The notes below the pieces were generated by a model. It saw only the letters and a program-made list of their open reading frames with translations. It was not told the DNA's origin and made no database searches. From Virgibacillus chiguensis (GTDB lineage Bacteria; Bacillota; Bacilli; Bacillales; Amphibacillaceae), in NCBI RefSeq assembly GCF_900129865.1, contig NZ_FQXD01000001.1:415712-479711 (forward strand): 64,000 nucleotides of DNA, written 5' to 3'. The position numbers and the translations under genes are program-made. Of this stretch, positions 37,495-47,299 are shown one piece after another. Positions within the stretch are counted from its first letter, which is position 1; each line of letters opens with the position of its first letter.

Positions 37495-38517
37495 TTATTT
37501 TAAGTGCATATCAATAACCATTCTACCTTGAATCGTTCCATCTTCCATTTCTTGAAAAATATCATTAACTTCTTCTAACTTACGAGGTTGAACAACTGGT
37601 ACTACTTTTCCTTCTGCTCCGAACATAAATGCCTCTTCTAAATCTTTTCGAGTTCCGACCAACGAGCCGATAATTTCAATGCCGTCTAGCACACTCTTGA
37701 TAATGTCTAAATCCATTTTCTCAGGAGGCAAGCCAACATTAACGACTTTGGAGGTTGGACGTACAGCATTAACGGCTTGATTAAATGCCGCTTTCGATAC
37801 AGCTGTCACAACTGCTGCATGAGCTCCACCGATTTCATTTTGAATCACTTCGTCAACATTAGCAACGTTTTTCACGTTGTATGTTACGTCAGCGCCAACC
37901 TCTTTTGCCAGCTGTAATTTATCGTCATTAATATCAACAGCGATAACTTTCGCATTAAAAACCCGTTTTGCGTATTGGATAGCGAGGTTTCCAAGCCCTC
38001 CAGCTCCAAAGATAACGATCCATTCACCAGGGCTTACATTAGATACTTTTATTGCTTTATAAGTAGTTACACCTGCACATGTTATACTTGTCGCTTGCTG
38101 TGGATCTAGACCTTCTGGTACCTTCACTGCATAATCGGCTGCAACAATACATTGTTCAGCCATGGCTCCATCAACACTGTAACCAGCATTTTTTACATCC
38201 CGACAGAATGTTTCTCGACCAGTCACACAATATTCACAAGAGCCACACCCTTCAAAAAACCACGCTACACTGACACGATCTCCTACGTTTAAAGATGTTA
38301 CATCATCTGCAATTTCTTTTACGATACCTACACCTTCATGCCCTAAAACACGTCCAGGAACTTCCCCGAAATCACCTTTAGCAACATGTAAATCAGTATG
38401 GCACACACCACAATATTCAATGTCTACAAGCGCTTCACCAGTTTCTAACGGACGCAACGTAACATCTTTCACATCAACAAGCTTGGTTTTTTCAGAACTT
38501 ACAACTGCTGCTTTCAT
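37495..38517 (-). CDS. adhP: Zinc-dependent alcohol dehydrogenase (AdhP type)
   Basis: A 340-residue medium-chain dehydrogenase oxidising alcohols or reducing aldehydes with NAD(H). Catalytic zinc ligands are in CGVCHTDLH (Cys near residue 37) and GHEGVG; structural zinc cysteines in [15 protein letters not shown] near residue 92; the NAD loop GAGGLGNLA is near residue 170. ATG 38517 follows GGAGGGG by 6 nt. A strong promoter lies upstream, with a possible Rex-like site, which fits fermentative redox control. Confidence 0.93.
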   Translation of the reverse strand: MKAAVVSSEKTKLVDVKDVTLRPLETGEALVDIEYCGVCHTDLHVAKGDFGEVPGRVLGHEGVGIVKEIADDVTSLNVGDRVSVAWFFEGCGSCEYCVTGRETFCRDVKNAGYSVDGAMAEQCIVAADYAVKVPEGLDPQQATSITCAGVTTYKAIKVSNVSPGEWIVIFGAGGLGNLAIQYAKRVFNAKVIAVDINDDKLQLAKEVGADVTYNVKNVANVDEVIQNEIGGAHAAVVTAVSKAAFNQAVNAVRPTSKVVNVGLPPEKMDLDIIKSVLDGIEIIGSLVGTRKDLEEAFMFGAEGKVVPVVQPRKLEEVNDIFQEMEDGTIQGRMVIDMHLK

Positions 38518-38541
38518 ATTTAACCCCTCCATCACACTAAT

Positions 38542-38601
38542 ATGATAACCTTTTCACAAAGATTAGGATTCTATTATATGATGGTGTTTCCTTAATTTCA
38601 A
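38542..38601 (-). promoter_or_regulatory. adhP promoter with Rex-like site
   Basis: Reverse strand TTGAAA (38596-38601), 17 nt, TATAAT (38573-38578). Downstream, 38542-38559 reads TTGTGAAAAGGTTATCAT, a partial match to the Rex consensus TTGTGA-N6-TCACAA with the second half degraded. Confidence 0.5.
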
Positions 38602-38835
38602 GTTTTACCCAAAAACATTTTAGTTTATTAAATATTTATTCATTAATGTTCCCATCTATAAGCGAATATGCTGTTGTGTCCGTCAATTGTTTCTTGTTCT
38701 GCTAATTCCATTGTAAGATAGTTTAAAGAGAACGAACCTAACCATAAGATGGTTTTCCTTTACCTAATTTTTCAAGTGAAACATGTGCATGGATGAAATA
38801 CTAATACGAACGAATAAAATTAGTCTATTTAACTT

Positions 38836-39257
38836 TTACATTAAATATAAACGTTGTTTCTTTGCTTGCACTTCATAAATACAGACACCCATTTCTGCTG
38901 GAACAGTAATTTTGTTGTCTTTTATAGTACCTTCATTTGTTTCCGTCTTCAGTCCATTCAAAAACGGTTAAAGAAGGATTTTCTTCTATGAGGATTTCTA
39001 CAGTACTTTTTTATCAACCGCAAGCGTTTTAAACTCTTATGCAAACTCCATTACCGAAGCGGTGTCTACAGATCGAATCTTTGGATTTTCTTCACAAACA
39101 TAATGACCCGTGATCATTTCATATGTATGTAATTCCACGATAACTTCACCAGATCTCGGAACTTGTTTTCAGCTTCTGAAAGTAAAGGGATGCCACCAAA
39201 CAATATCACATACCATAGCACCCCAATGGCAACAACATACTTCTTCAAATAAATCAT
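38836..39257 (-). pseudogene. Decayed gene for a small secreted protein
   Basis: Read from 39257 down, the reverse strand starts with a signal-peptide-like KKYVVAIGVLWYVILFGGIP, then shifts frame into VIVELHTYEMITGHYVCEEN, meets an in-frame TAA after SVMEFA, continues EFKTLAVDKKV and VEILIEENPSLTVFEWTEDG, and shifts again to KITVPAEMGVCIYEVQAKK before the stop. At least two frameshifts and one nonsense codon mark a dead gene of about 135 codons. I do not recognise the family. Confidence 0.6.
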
Positions 39258-39378
39258 TCCTTAAAGCCGGAACATACCAATAACATTCATAATATTATAC
39301 CGGTTCCCAAATACATAGCAAACAAAGGCTGAGACTATTGGTAAAGTGTTTAAAAGATAATTTAGCACATGGTATTTA

Positions 39379-39936
39379 TTACTTATCAAAAATCAACCGT
39401 AAATATTCTAAATTTTGATACAAATAATAATTGGTGATAACTGAAAATCCTTGTGCATCGTGTTCGGTTACCAAAATAATAGATTCATCGTTCAATTCAA
39501 TAGTTGCGAATTTATTTTTATAGTATACATTTGCTTCTTGTAATATCAACCACATATTATTTTCCATTGCCAAATGAAACCACTGGGAAAATACATTTTC
39601 TAATGTTTCCTGATTGGTGATAGTAACCGTAAAAGCCGGTATCTCCGCCCGATAAATCTTCAATCCACACATCGTAAGAACCCTTTTCCCTGATGGTTGA
39701 TAATAAATATCTAATGTATCCTGATGGGATAATACCGACTCGACTTCGTCTTCATACCCTTCAAAATGAACATAAAATGGAAATGTAAAACATGTAATTG
39801 CCATCTTTTGCATGAGCAACTTAGTATCCTCCACATAATCTTCATTATCACCACACACATAAAACTGCTCATAATCCCCTTTGACTTTTAGCCAGTCTTG
39901 GTCTTTTTCTACATCATGCGTAATATGTACACCCAT
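39379..39936 (-). CDS. Hypothetical cytosolic protein
   Basis: About 185 residues, mixed alpha/beta, no signal peptide or membrane helix, with several Trp/Tyr-rich stretches (HDVEKDQDWLKV, NNMWLILQEANVYY). The start is ATG 39936 or the TTG just before it; GGAGG lies 7-10 nt upstream. An upstream extension of 21 codons in the open frame is Cys-rich and probably untranslated. No family recognised. Confidence 0.6.
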   Translation of the reverse strand: MGVHITHDVEKDQDWLKVKGDYEQFYVCGDNEDYVEDTKLLMQKMAITCFTFPFYVHFEGYEDEVESVLSHQDTLDIYYQPSGKRVLTMCGLKIYRAEIPAFTVTITNQETLENVFSQWFHLAMENNMWLILQEANVYYKNKFATIELNDESIILVTEHDAQGFSVITNYYLYQNLEYLRLIFDK

Positions 39937-40235
39937 CAACTTCTTGCCTCCTAGTCGTTTAAATGCCATTGAACAACAAATAAACATTCTCTCACACATT
40001 TTTTAATAACATCTGAATCATTGTTCACACTATTTACGATTGACTTAAGTAAACGTTTCGTATTTAAATTAGAAGTCCAATACTAAATCCTGTGAAATTA
40101 TTGAAAAAATGTTCATTTATATCAGAAAATGTGTTTTTTGGACAACAGTTACACCTCATCGATCAATAGACAGCATTCATGTGCATATTTCACACATAGT
40201 TAAAGCTGATTATTCATGAAACTTCCAGAAACGGT

Positions 40236-40985
40236 TCAAATAATTCTAGTGGACTCCATCAATTTTTTTGTATAACCGTTTCTATTTTCATTTTGCCATT
40301 CTCCTACTTTAAAATAATCAACTACTCTTCCATCTCTAATTACTAATACTTCATCGCAAAACTTTAAAACATGTGAAATGTCATGAGAAACAAAAATAAT
40401 TGATATTTGCTTTTCATTTCCAAAACGTTCTAATAACTTTAATATTTGTATTTGTGTTACCATATCAAGGCTTGTAATTGGTTCATCACAGATAAGAATT
40501 TCTGGATTAGCTAATAGCGATCGAGCAATACATATTCGTTGTGCCTGTCCACCACTTATGGAATCACTATACCTTCTTAAAATACTAGGATGTAAGTTTA
40601 CGTCTTCTATAATATTTAAAATTCTTTGTTTTCGTTCTTCCTTGCTAAAAGTAGTGAAATTAAGCAAGGGCTCTTCTAAGGCCTGCTGCATAGTCTGTCT
40701 TGGATTTAAGGAAGAAAGAGGGTCTTGAAAAATCATTTGTAATTCCCTGCTTATCCACTTGCGGTCTTTAAGCGTCGCTTTAATAAGTTTATTTTGTATG
40801 GTCACTTTGCCATTTTTATATGATTGAAAGCCAGCTAAAGTTCTTATAAGTGTACTTTTTCCACCACCAGATTCTCCTACAATTCCTAATTTCTGACCTT
40901 TTTGGAGTTTCAATGATACATTATCAAGTACTTTTTTTTCAGGATAGTGAAATACGACTGAAAGATTATTTACTTCTAATAGCAT
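40236..40985 (-). CDS. Opp/Nik-type ABC importer, ATPase 2
   Basis: A 249-residue ATP-binding subunit: Walker A GESGGGKST near residue 38, signature SISGGQAQRI near 145, Walker B LLANPEILICDEP and switch His in VSHDISHV. The second of two ATPases in a five-gene operon (binding protein, two permeases, two ATPases), equivalent in order to NikE or CntF. Start overlaps the preceding gene by 20 nt with GGGAGGAG upstream. A Zur box controls the operon promoter. Confidence 0.9.
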   Translation of the reverse strand: MLLEVNNLSVVFHYPEKKVLDNVSLKLQKGQKLGIVGESGGGKSTLIRTLAGFQSYKNGKVTIQNKLIKATLKDRKWISRELQMIFQDPLSSLNPRQTMQQALEEPLLNFTTFSKEERKQRILNIIEDVNLHPSILRRYSDSISGGQAQRICIARSLLANPEILICDEPITSLDMVTQIQILKLLERFGNEKQISIIFVSHDISHVLKFCDEVLVIRDGRVVDYFKVGEWQNENRNGYTKKLMESTRII

Positions 40986-41790
40986 AAGACTCCTCCCTCA
41001 TCATTATATTCCAGGCATCAGGCATCATATTCCATAGTTTTTTTGTATAATATTGTTGTGGGTTATTCTTAATAGTGGAAAGTGGAGCAACTTCTATAAT
41101 TTCTCCATTCTTCATCACTGCCACAGTATCCGCAATCTGGTTTACCAAACGTAAATCATGTGTAATTAACAAAATGGACATTTTATATTTTTCTTGAAAC
41201 TTTATTAGCTGACGAATTACTATTTGCTGATTTATTGTATCTAAACCAGTTGTTGGCTCATCAGCAATTAACAAACGAGGCTTACGCAACAGTGACATGC
41301 CAATCATAATTCGTTGATTCATGCCTCCACTTAACTGCCAAGGATAGGCAGAAGCAATAACTTCAGGATTAGAGAAGTTCATTTCTAATAATTGTTGATG
41401 CACTTCTTCCCTTGCTTCCTTCCGTTTTATAACTTTTTCATTTTTCAAAATACCCAACATTTGGTTGCCAATTGTTAACATAGGATGTAAAGCCAGTGAA
41501 GGTTGTTGATAAATGAATCCTATTTTCTTCCCTCTAATTTTACGCCATTCTTTTTCAGTTAACTCTATTAAATTATTGGAATCATTATCTAATAAGATTG
41601 TTCCATGAACATCCATTTTTCTTTCTAATAAACCCATGATGGCACGAGAAGTAATCGTCTTACCGCAGCCAGTTTCTCCAACTAAACAAAAAAATTCATT
41701 TCTACAAATATGGAAGGAGAGATTATTTACAATTAATTGATCATCTAATCTAATTGAGAGGTGGTCAACGTCAAGTATTGCTTCATCCAT
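40966..41790 (-). CDS. Opp/Nik-type ABC importer, ATPase 1
   Basis: A 274-residue ATPase: Walker A GETGCGKT near residue 35, Q-loop YQQPSLALHPM, signature LSGGMNQRIMIG near 145, Walker B LLIADEPTTGLD and LITHDLRLV. The C-terminal extension (TKKLWNMMPDAW) is typical of dipeptide/nickel-type OppD/NikD proteins. ATG 41790 follows GGAGGG and lies one base after the permease stop. Confidence 0.9.
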   Translation of the reverse strand: MDEAILDVDHLSIRLDDQLIVNNLSFHICRNEFFCLVGETGCGKTITSRAIMGLLERKMDVHGTILLDNDSNNLIELTEKEWRKIRGKKIGFIYQQPSLALHPMLTIGNQMLGILKNEKVIKRKEAREEVHQQLLEMNFSNPEVIASAYPWQLSGGMNQRIMIGMSLLRKPRLLIADEPTTGLDTINQQIVIRQLIKFQEKYKMSILLITHDLRLVNQIADTVAVMKNGEIIEVAPLSTIKNNPQQYYTKKLWNMMPDAWNIMMREESYAIRSK

Positions 41791-41791
41791 T

Positions 41792-42571
41792 TCACTGTAC
41801 CCTCCTTCCCATAAAGTAAAATAACATAACAAAAATTGTAATAAATACAGAAGGAATTAATGCGACCCATGGTGCAATTTGGATATAACTTTTTCCATCA
41901 AGTATCATACCACCCCAATCAGGTATTGGAGGCTGAGCTCCTAAACCAAGAAAAGAAAGGCTAGATATCATCAAGATAATAGTCCCCATATCTAAAAATA
42001 TTAGTTCTCGAACAATTGGTAATGCATTTGGAAAAATATGTTTTCTAATTAACTTAACTCCAAAAGTACCACTCAACTGAGCAGATAGAATAAAAGGTTG
42101 ATTTCGTATTATCATGGAGGTATTACGTACAATCCTTGCATAATGAACCCACCAAGATACTAGAATGGCAAATAATGTACTAACCATTCCAGGACCAAGA
42201 AGACCAGCAAAAATAATAGCTACAAGGAAACTTGGTATGGAACTAAATGAATCCATAATAGCAGTCGTCAATAAGTCTACCTTTCTTCCAATAGTGCTTA
42301 TAAGCCCAATAACTACACCTAAAAGGGAAGATAGTAATAAAACTATCGCAGGAAAGAGTAGCGTATACGATGCTCCAAAAACAATTCTAGTCAATACGTC
42401 TCTTCCTAAATGGTCGGTTCCAAACCAATGTTCTGAACTTGGTGGGGTTAATTCCTCCTGTGTATTCACCTCGTATGGATCATATGGAGTAAACAAAATG
42501 CCCATAATAATTGTAAAAACAAGAAATCCCAAACAAATTATTGGAAAAAAACATGCTATTCTTCTCACCAT
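41792..42571 (-). CDS. Opp/Nik-type ABC importer, permease 2
   Basis: A 259-residue permease of the OppC/NikC type with six membrane helices, the N-terminal EHWFGTDHLGRDVLTRI motif near residue 45 and the EAA-like loop preceding FPNALPIVREL near 180. It overlaps permease 1 by 7 nt (ATGGTGA arrangement). Confidence 0.9.
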   Translation of the reverse strand: MVRRIACFFPIICLGFLVFTIIMGILFTPYDPYEVNTQEELTPPSSEHWFGTDHLGRDVLTRIVFGASYTLLFPAIVLLLSSLLGVVIGLISTIGRKVDLLTTAIMDSFSSIPSFLVAIIFAGLLGPGMVSTLFAILVSWWVHYARIVRNTSMIIRNQPFILSAQLSGTFGVKLIRKHIFPNALPIVRELIFLDMGTIILMISSLSFLGLGAQPPIPDWGGMILDGKSYIQIAPWVALIPSVFITIFVMLFYFMGRRVQ

Positions 42572-43512
42572 TTTATTTGCCCATCCTTCTGAGTTTGACG
42601 TGGATCTATATAACGTAAAAGTAAATCAATTAAAAAATATATAAGCATTAAAAATAGTGCCATTATTAATGTAAAACCAATAACAACGGGATAATCTCTA
42701 GCTGTTACTGCATGAATAATATAACTACCTAATCCCGGCCAAGCATATATAGTTTCTATCACAATGATTGTTCCCCATAGACTTCCAAAATGGGAAGCTA
42801 TTACTGTTAAAAAGCTATGGATACATGGTAAAAAAAGGAATTTAGTATATAATACACGCTTCTTTAATCCCATTGCTCGCGCTGCTTCAAAATATAGGTT
42901 TTTTATTACTTCTGTAATAATTTGACGAAATAACTGAACAAAAGATGCACAAAGAGGTAGACTGGCAGTAATAACAGGTAAAATATAATGTAGCCATGTA
43001 CCATCACCATAGACAGGAGTAACTTTCCAATGTATAGAAAAAAATAAAACCAACAGTAGTCCTATCAAATAGTTTGGTAATGATGATAAAAAAATGGAGA
43101 TATTACCAATCCATTTTTCACGCATTGTTCCTTTATAAATACAAGCATAAAAAGAAATAATGACGCTAAGTATAATTGAAATAGCCAAAGATAGTATTAC
43201 TAATATTAAAGTGTCACTAACACGTGAGAGTAATTCATCTAACACTGGAAGGTTCGATTGGTAAGAAACACCAAAATCGAACCTTATCATTCTCTTTGAC
43301 CAATTTACATATTGATTATATAAAGATGTATCATGACCAAGTTCTGTTTTTATATCAACAACCTCTTCGCCACCTATCTCTCCTCCTCTATTTAACAATA
43401 TAACCATTTCAGGCGTGCCAGGAGTTACACGAACAAGAAAAAATATAAATATGCTAAGAAAAAATAAAGTTAAGATGATGTTTAAAAGCCTTTTTAAAGT
43501 AAAGCGCCACAT
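42565..43512 (-). CDS. Opp/Nik-type ABC importer, permease 1
   Basis: A 315-residue OppB/NikB-type permease: N-terminal helix LKRLLNIILTLFFLSIFIF, the VRVTPGTPE motif near residue 27, six helices, and the YFEAARAMGLKKRVLYTKFL EAA loop near 210. It starts 3 nt after the binding-protein stop (TAAGGAATG). Confidence 0.9.
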   Translation of the reverse strand: MWRFTLKRLLNIILTLFFLSIFIFFLVRVTPGTPEMVILLNRGGEIGGEEVVDIKTELGHDTSLYNQYVNWSKRMIRFDFGVSYQSNLPVLDELLSRVSDTLILVILSLAISIILSVIISFYACIYKGTMREKWIGNISIFLSSLPNYLIGLLLVLFFSIHWKVTPVYGDGTWLHYILPVITASLPLCASFVQLFRQIITEVIKNLYFEAARAMGLKKRVLYTKFLFLPCIHSFLTVIASHFGSLWGTIIVIETIYAWPGLGSYIIHAVTARDYPVVIGFTLIMALFLMLIYFLIDLLLRYIDPRQTQKDGQIKW

Positions 43513-43515
43513 TCC

Positions 43516-45090
43516 TTATTCTTCCTTTTCTAAATTATTCCAAATAACTGGATTATCAACAATTGGTCCCCAGGTAAAACCTTTCACATCTGATTGATGG
43601 ACAAAAATGTTATCGGGATAGAATAGAGGCACAGTCACTGCGTTATTATGCATATAAGAGAATATTTTATCATAAGCCTCCTGCCTTTCCTCGTTCGTTA
43701 TAGCTTTCCCAGCAGTTGTAATATACTCCGATAGATGTTCATCTGTATAAGCTATACCTTTTCCATCACCATTAATTGCAAAGAGCGAATTAAGAAATCC
43801 TTGAGGATTGAGACCATCTGCATAGGTTCTATATAGCAATAAATCATAATCTTGCTTTTCCCATAAACTATGATAATAAGATGTAGATTCCATATTATTC
43901 AGTTCAACTTCAATGCCTACTTCATGCAGATTATTTTGAATTATTTCTGAAATTTCCTTCCATTCCGGAAATTCTTCGGTTTGAAACACAAGATTCAGCT
44001 TTAATTCTTTACCTTTTGCACCATACCCAGCCTCTTCTAACAATTTTTTTGCTTTATTTAAGTTATAAGCATAACCTGGGCTGTTTTCTTTTGTTACAAA
44101 AGGTACTGTCTTAGCAAACAAGCCTGTAGCTGGTGAACCGTTATCGTCCAAGACTTGATTTGCTAGATTTTCTTTGTTAATAGCATAGTTTAATGCTTGG
44201 CGAACCTTTACATCTTGCAAGCTCTTTTTTTGATTATTAATTGCTAGAAAATAGCTCGTTGTCCCACGCTCGGATTCAACTTTATATTTATCATTATTCC
44301 TAAACATCTTTAAATCTTGATATGATATTTTCCCCATCTCTCCTCCTGCTATTTGAATACTACCTTCTTGCAAGGCTAAAGAGCGGGTTTGCGCATTTGG
44401 AATAACTTTCCAAACCATCTTTTTATCATTCAATTTACCTTTCCAATAATATTGATTTGGGGTAAGTACGGTTTCATTGTCTTTTTCATAAGAAACTATT
44501 CTCCAAGGACCTGTACCAATTGCTTCTTTAAATTCACCATTAGGATCACCTGCAGGTTTTACAGAATTCGGGCTCATAATCCGGAATGGGCGAGCTGTTG
44601 TTAATTCATTTAAAATTAAAGCATTTGGTTCCGAGAAAAACATTTTCACCGTATAGTTATCTATCTTTTTGACCTTTTTCAAAGCCTCTGCTGTTTTTAA
44701 CCAAGCATGCTCTTTTTTATTCTTCCATCTATGAATAGAAAACAAAAGAGCGTCAGCATTGAAATCAGATCCATCAGAAAACTTGACATCTTTACGCAAA
44801 TGAAAAACATATTCTTTTCCATCCTTTGATATTTCCCAAGATTCCGCTAATCCTGGTTTTATATTTCCATTTTCACCATATTTCACCAATGGATCGTATA
44901 CCGCAGTATATAATTGCATTGATCCTTCGTAAGAAGTTGCATCCAACTTATTCGCGCCACTATCTGACGTTACTGCAACTTGAATCGTGTTGTTCTGTTC
45001 TGTTGTGGGATCCTGACTTCCTTCGTTGCACCCTGTTACTATAATAAATATAAGAACAGATAATATAGAAATAATTGTTTTTTTGGACAT
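43516..45090 (-). CDS. Zur-controlled NikA/CntA-like solute-binding lipoprotein
   Basis: A 524-residue family 5 extracellular binding protein (SBP_bac_5). Signal peptide ends in a lipobox VTGC (Cys near residue 21). Domain marks: YDPLVKYGENGNIKPGLAES near 65, VRQALNYAINKENLA near 315 and the C-terminal LFYPDNIFVHQSDVKG. Closest in style to nickel/metallophore binders. The substrate is inferred only from the Zur box just upstream: a zinc or metal-chelate ligand, like staphylopine for CntA. ATG 45090 follows AAGGGG by 6 nt. First gene of the operon. Confidence 0.88.
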   Translation of the reverse strand: MSKKTIISILSVLIFIIVTGCNEGSQDPTTEQNNTIQVAVTSDSGANKLDATSYEGSMQLYTAVYDPLVKYGENGNIKPGLAESWEISKDGKEYVFHLRKDVKFSDGSDFNADALLFSIHRWKNKKEHAWLKTAEALKKVKKIDNYTVKMFFSEPNALILNELTTARPFRIMSPNSVKPAGDPNGEFKEAIGTGPWRIVSYEKDNETVLTPNQYYWKGKLNDKKMVWKVIPNAQTRSLALQEGSIQIAGGEMGKISYQDLKMFRNNDKYKVESERGTTSYFLAINNQKKSLQDVKVRQALNYAINKENLANQVLDDNGSPATGLFAKTVPFVTKENSPGYAYNLNKAKKLLEEAGYGAKGKELKLNLVFQTEEFPEWKEISEIIQNNLHEVGIEVELNNMESTSYYHSLWEKQDYDLLLYRTYADGLNPQGFLNSLFAINGDGKGIAYTDEHLSEYITTAGKAITNEERQEAYDKIFSYMHNNAVTVPLFYPDNIFVHQSDVKGFTWGPIVDNPVIWNNLEKEE

Positions 45091-45119
45091 TTTATACCCC
45101 TTCTCAATTTTTAATCGCA

Positions 45120-45138
45120 AATCGTAATGATTACGATT
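45120..45138. promoter_or_regulatory. Zur box
   Basis: AATCGTAATGATTACGATT is a perfect 9-1-9 palindrome and fits the Bacillus Zur consensus TCGTAATNATTACGA at every position. It lies directly downstream of the importer -10 and 55 nt before the divergent truncated methyltransferase, so it could repress both directions. Confidence 0.9.
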
Positions 45139-45141
45139 AAT

Positions 45142-45170
45142 ATAATAAAGGGAAACAGGTAATTCGTCAA
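45142..45170 (-). promoter_or_regulatory. SigA promoter of the metal importer operon
   Basis: Reverse strand TTGACG (45165-45170), 17 nt, TATTAT (45142-45147). The start of transcription would fall inside the Zur box. Confidence 0.75.
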
Positions 45171-45193
45171 TAAATTTTATAAGGAGAATTTAA

Positions 45194-45286
45194 ATGACCA
45201 ACAATATTAGGTACCAAAAATACTGGAACAAAAGCGCTGAGATATATGATCAGATTATACAATACGGCAAAAATTTCAACATCTGA
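45194..45286 (+). pseudogene. Truncated SAM-methyltransferase start
   Basis: ATG with AAGGAG 7 nt upstream, then 30 codons reading RYQKYWNKSAEIYDQIIQY, the usual N-terminus of class I SAM-dependent methyltransferases (W-x-K-S-A-x-x-Y-D). A stop follows and no methyltransferase core is found downstream. It is divergent from the importer and shares its Zur box. Remnant, probably of a Zur-regulated gene. Confidence 0.6.
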
Positions 45287-45898
45287 TTTATACAGAAGCT
45301 GAACAAGTTGCCTATAATTCCACACCACTTTTTTCTATTACAGCTATTAAATGAAAGTATCCTTCTACAATGTATTGAGTTTTGTATTAGCATACATCTG
45401 TAAAGTATGATTTTTAAAAATCTATAAAATAAGTCAAATAGCAACATAAATTATATAATCCGTTAAAGAAAATCTACTGCTTTTTTACTATTACCATACA
45501 AAATGTGCGCTTTATGACAATTTATTTCGATAGCACATATTTGAAATAACCAATTACAGAAAGGGTAGCTTATATTACAAAATCGGTATACAAAAAAAGA
45601 AATTTTAATAAACAATAGAGAGAAAAGGAGAAGTGTATGAATACGTACTAACAGCTGATTTTATAAACACAAAGAAGCACGAAAAAACGTCCTTCTTTGC
45701 CTTGTTTTGTCTAAATTAAATAATTCTGTTGATTTCAAAATCTCATTTAGATAAGAAAATTATCGGAACATATTTATCCATTTTTTAACAGTGCTTGTTC
45801 AAACCTAAATTTGGTGTATAAAGAGAAATAACCAATGCAGTAGTACCCCAAAAAATAATAATAGGTGTTAACCAAAAGACATAAAATGTCATGTTCAT
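45287..45898. other. Decayed region between methyltransferase and IclR remnants
   Basis: About 610 AT-rich bases with stops in every frame. A stretch reading IYTEAEQVAYNSTPLF on the plus strand (45275-45325) looks protein-derived but has no context. The N-terminal half of the IclR gene is missing from here. Confidence 0.35.
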
Positions 45899-46464
45899 CT
45901 AACAGCCTACGCTAAAGGTGCTCTTCAAAATAATAAATTGTCTATGCTTGTGGAGCCCTATATGAAAAAAATAAGAGAAATGACGGGTGAAAGTGTAAAT
46001 CTAGGAATTCGATATGAAGATGAAGTTATCATTGTAAATACTATTAATGGCGAGTTTTACCAATTACAAACTACTTTATTACCTGTTAGCCCTCTTTATT
46101 GTTCTGGAATAGGGAAACTATTTTTGAGTGAATGTGATGATAAGTATTTAGAGTACTATTTCTCGGAATTGCCAGCCAGAACAATAAACACTATTACAGA
46201 CTTCTTAACGTTCAAGGAACACCAAAGAAAAATAATAAATTCTGGCATTTCCATAGACAACGAGGAATACGAGTATGGTTTGTCTTGTTATGCCGTACCA
46301 ATATATAATAAAAAAAGGAACTAATCTGCGCTTTAAGTATCTCGGGCCCTACAAGTCGTTTGAAGCATAGAGGAATTGATTTTTTAGTCAACATACTAAA
46401 AGAACAAGCATCCTTAATACAACATGACTTGTCCCATTCTTTAGAATTGATAGTTCAATGGTAA
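45899..46464 (+). pseudogene. IclR-family regulator, N-terminal deletion and frameshift
   Basis: The effector-binding domain of an IclR regulator: LSMLVEPYMKKIREMTGESV, PLYCSGIGKLFLS, GISIDNEEYEYGLSCYAVPI. The frame breaks at an A-run near 46310 and goes on in another frame with ALSISGPTSRLKHRGIDFLV to a stop at 46464. The winged-helix DNA-binding domain is absent. Two lesions make it non-functional. Confidence 0.8.
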
Positions 46465-46554
46465 TAATCCGTGTTAAATCATTGTCCATTTAATAGTTAT
46501 TATCGCAAATTCAAATTCATCCATGCAGATGAGTAATGCCCTTTAAGTCATATA

Positions 46555-46602
46555 AACTTACAATGCCCCTGACATCTAAGTTAGTCAGGGGCATTGTAAG
46601 TT
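46555..46602. repeat. Perfect 19-bp inverted repeat
   Basis: AACTTACAATGCCCCTGAC and its exact complement, 10-nt loop. It lacks a T-run, so it is not a standard terminator. Situated between the IclR pseudogene and a DUF3955-like gene. Confidence 0.7.
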
Positions 46603-47017
46603 GCACGTACTTAACTAATTACTTATGTCATTCTTTAAACATCCATACTACTATTCTTTACTTAATTAAATGCATTAACCAAAGATATAATTACTTTTAT
46701 ACTCACCTGATGTTTCACTTATTTAGACACAAACAAATCAACCCAATTAACAATAATCATTTATTGTAAAACGATAAATAAAGATTGACATTCACCATTT
46801 TATTACATTATAATTAGTATGTCATTTAAAAAGAGTGATTAATTGTGACACAAAGGAAATTATCCTATTGCAATAGAATTATGATAAACAGCAGAAATTA
46901 CAACAGTTATTGTTTCTAGAGTTGGAAAATTCGGACAGCGCGCGTGGCGTTTTGTATTGTTATTCATCTGGTGATATTTTAGTATACCAAAGAGAGTTCA
47001 AATAAAGGAGTAGATAA
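46603..47017. other. Intergenic region upstream of the DUF3955-like gene
   Basis: AT-rich, no credible ORF. A short plus-strand stretch reading GKFGQRAWRFVLLFIW (about 46927-46974) may be a gene fragment. The ribosome site AAGGAG is at its right end. Confidence 0.35.
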
Positions 47018-47020
47018 TTG

Positions 47021-47254
47021 ATGAAAAAGAAAATGATATTAGCAAGCAGCCCAATATTGTTGGGCGTGATTTGTTTAATGAGTTATTATATTATTGGAGC
47101 AAGAGTTACAGAAGACGGTGTATTAAAAGAGCCATTTTTCTTAATTCCATTAAGTTTTCTTTTTATATTTAGTGGTATAACTTTACTATGTTTAATGGCT
47201 TTAGTTGCGGTTATAAAAAAATCGCAACTAAAGCCAGCAATAAATATTTTATAG
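47021..47254 (+). CDS. DUF3955-like two-helix membrane protein
   Basis: A 77-residue protein with two hydrophobic helices (SPILLGVICLMSYYIIGARV and FFLIPLSFLFIFSGITLL) joined by TEDGVLKEP, which resembles DUF3955 small membrane proteins of bacilli. ATG 47021 follows AAAGGAG by 10 nt; a TTG one codon earlier is possible. Function unknown. Confidence 0.7.
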   Translation: MKKKMILASSPILLGVICLMSYYIIGARVTEDGVLKEPFFLIPLSFLFIFSGITLLCLMALVAVIKKSQLKPAINIL

Positions 47255-47299
47255 TTTTATTTCTTTATTTTTAATTGGAGCATAACTCCTAATTAAAGC

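Noticed and set aside
42165..42644. 159-codon ORF opposite the permease genes
   Set aside because: Antisense shadow of a clearly coding region.
46536..46769. 77-codon ORF spanning the 19-bp inverted repeat
   Set aside because: Translates the palindrome; no ribosome site and no coding character.
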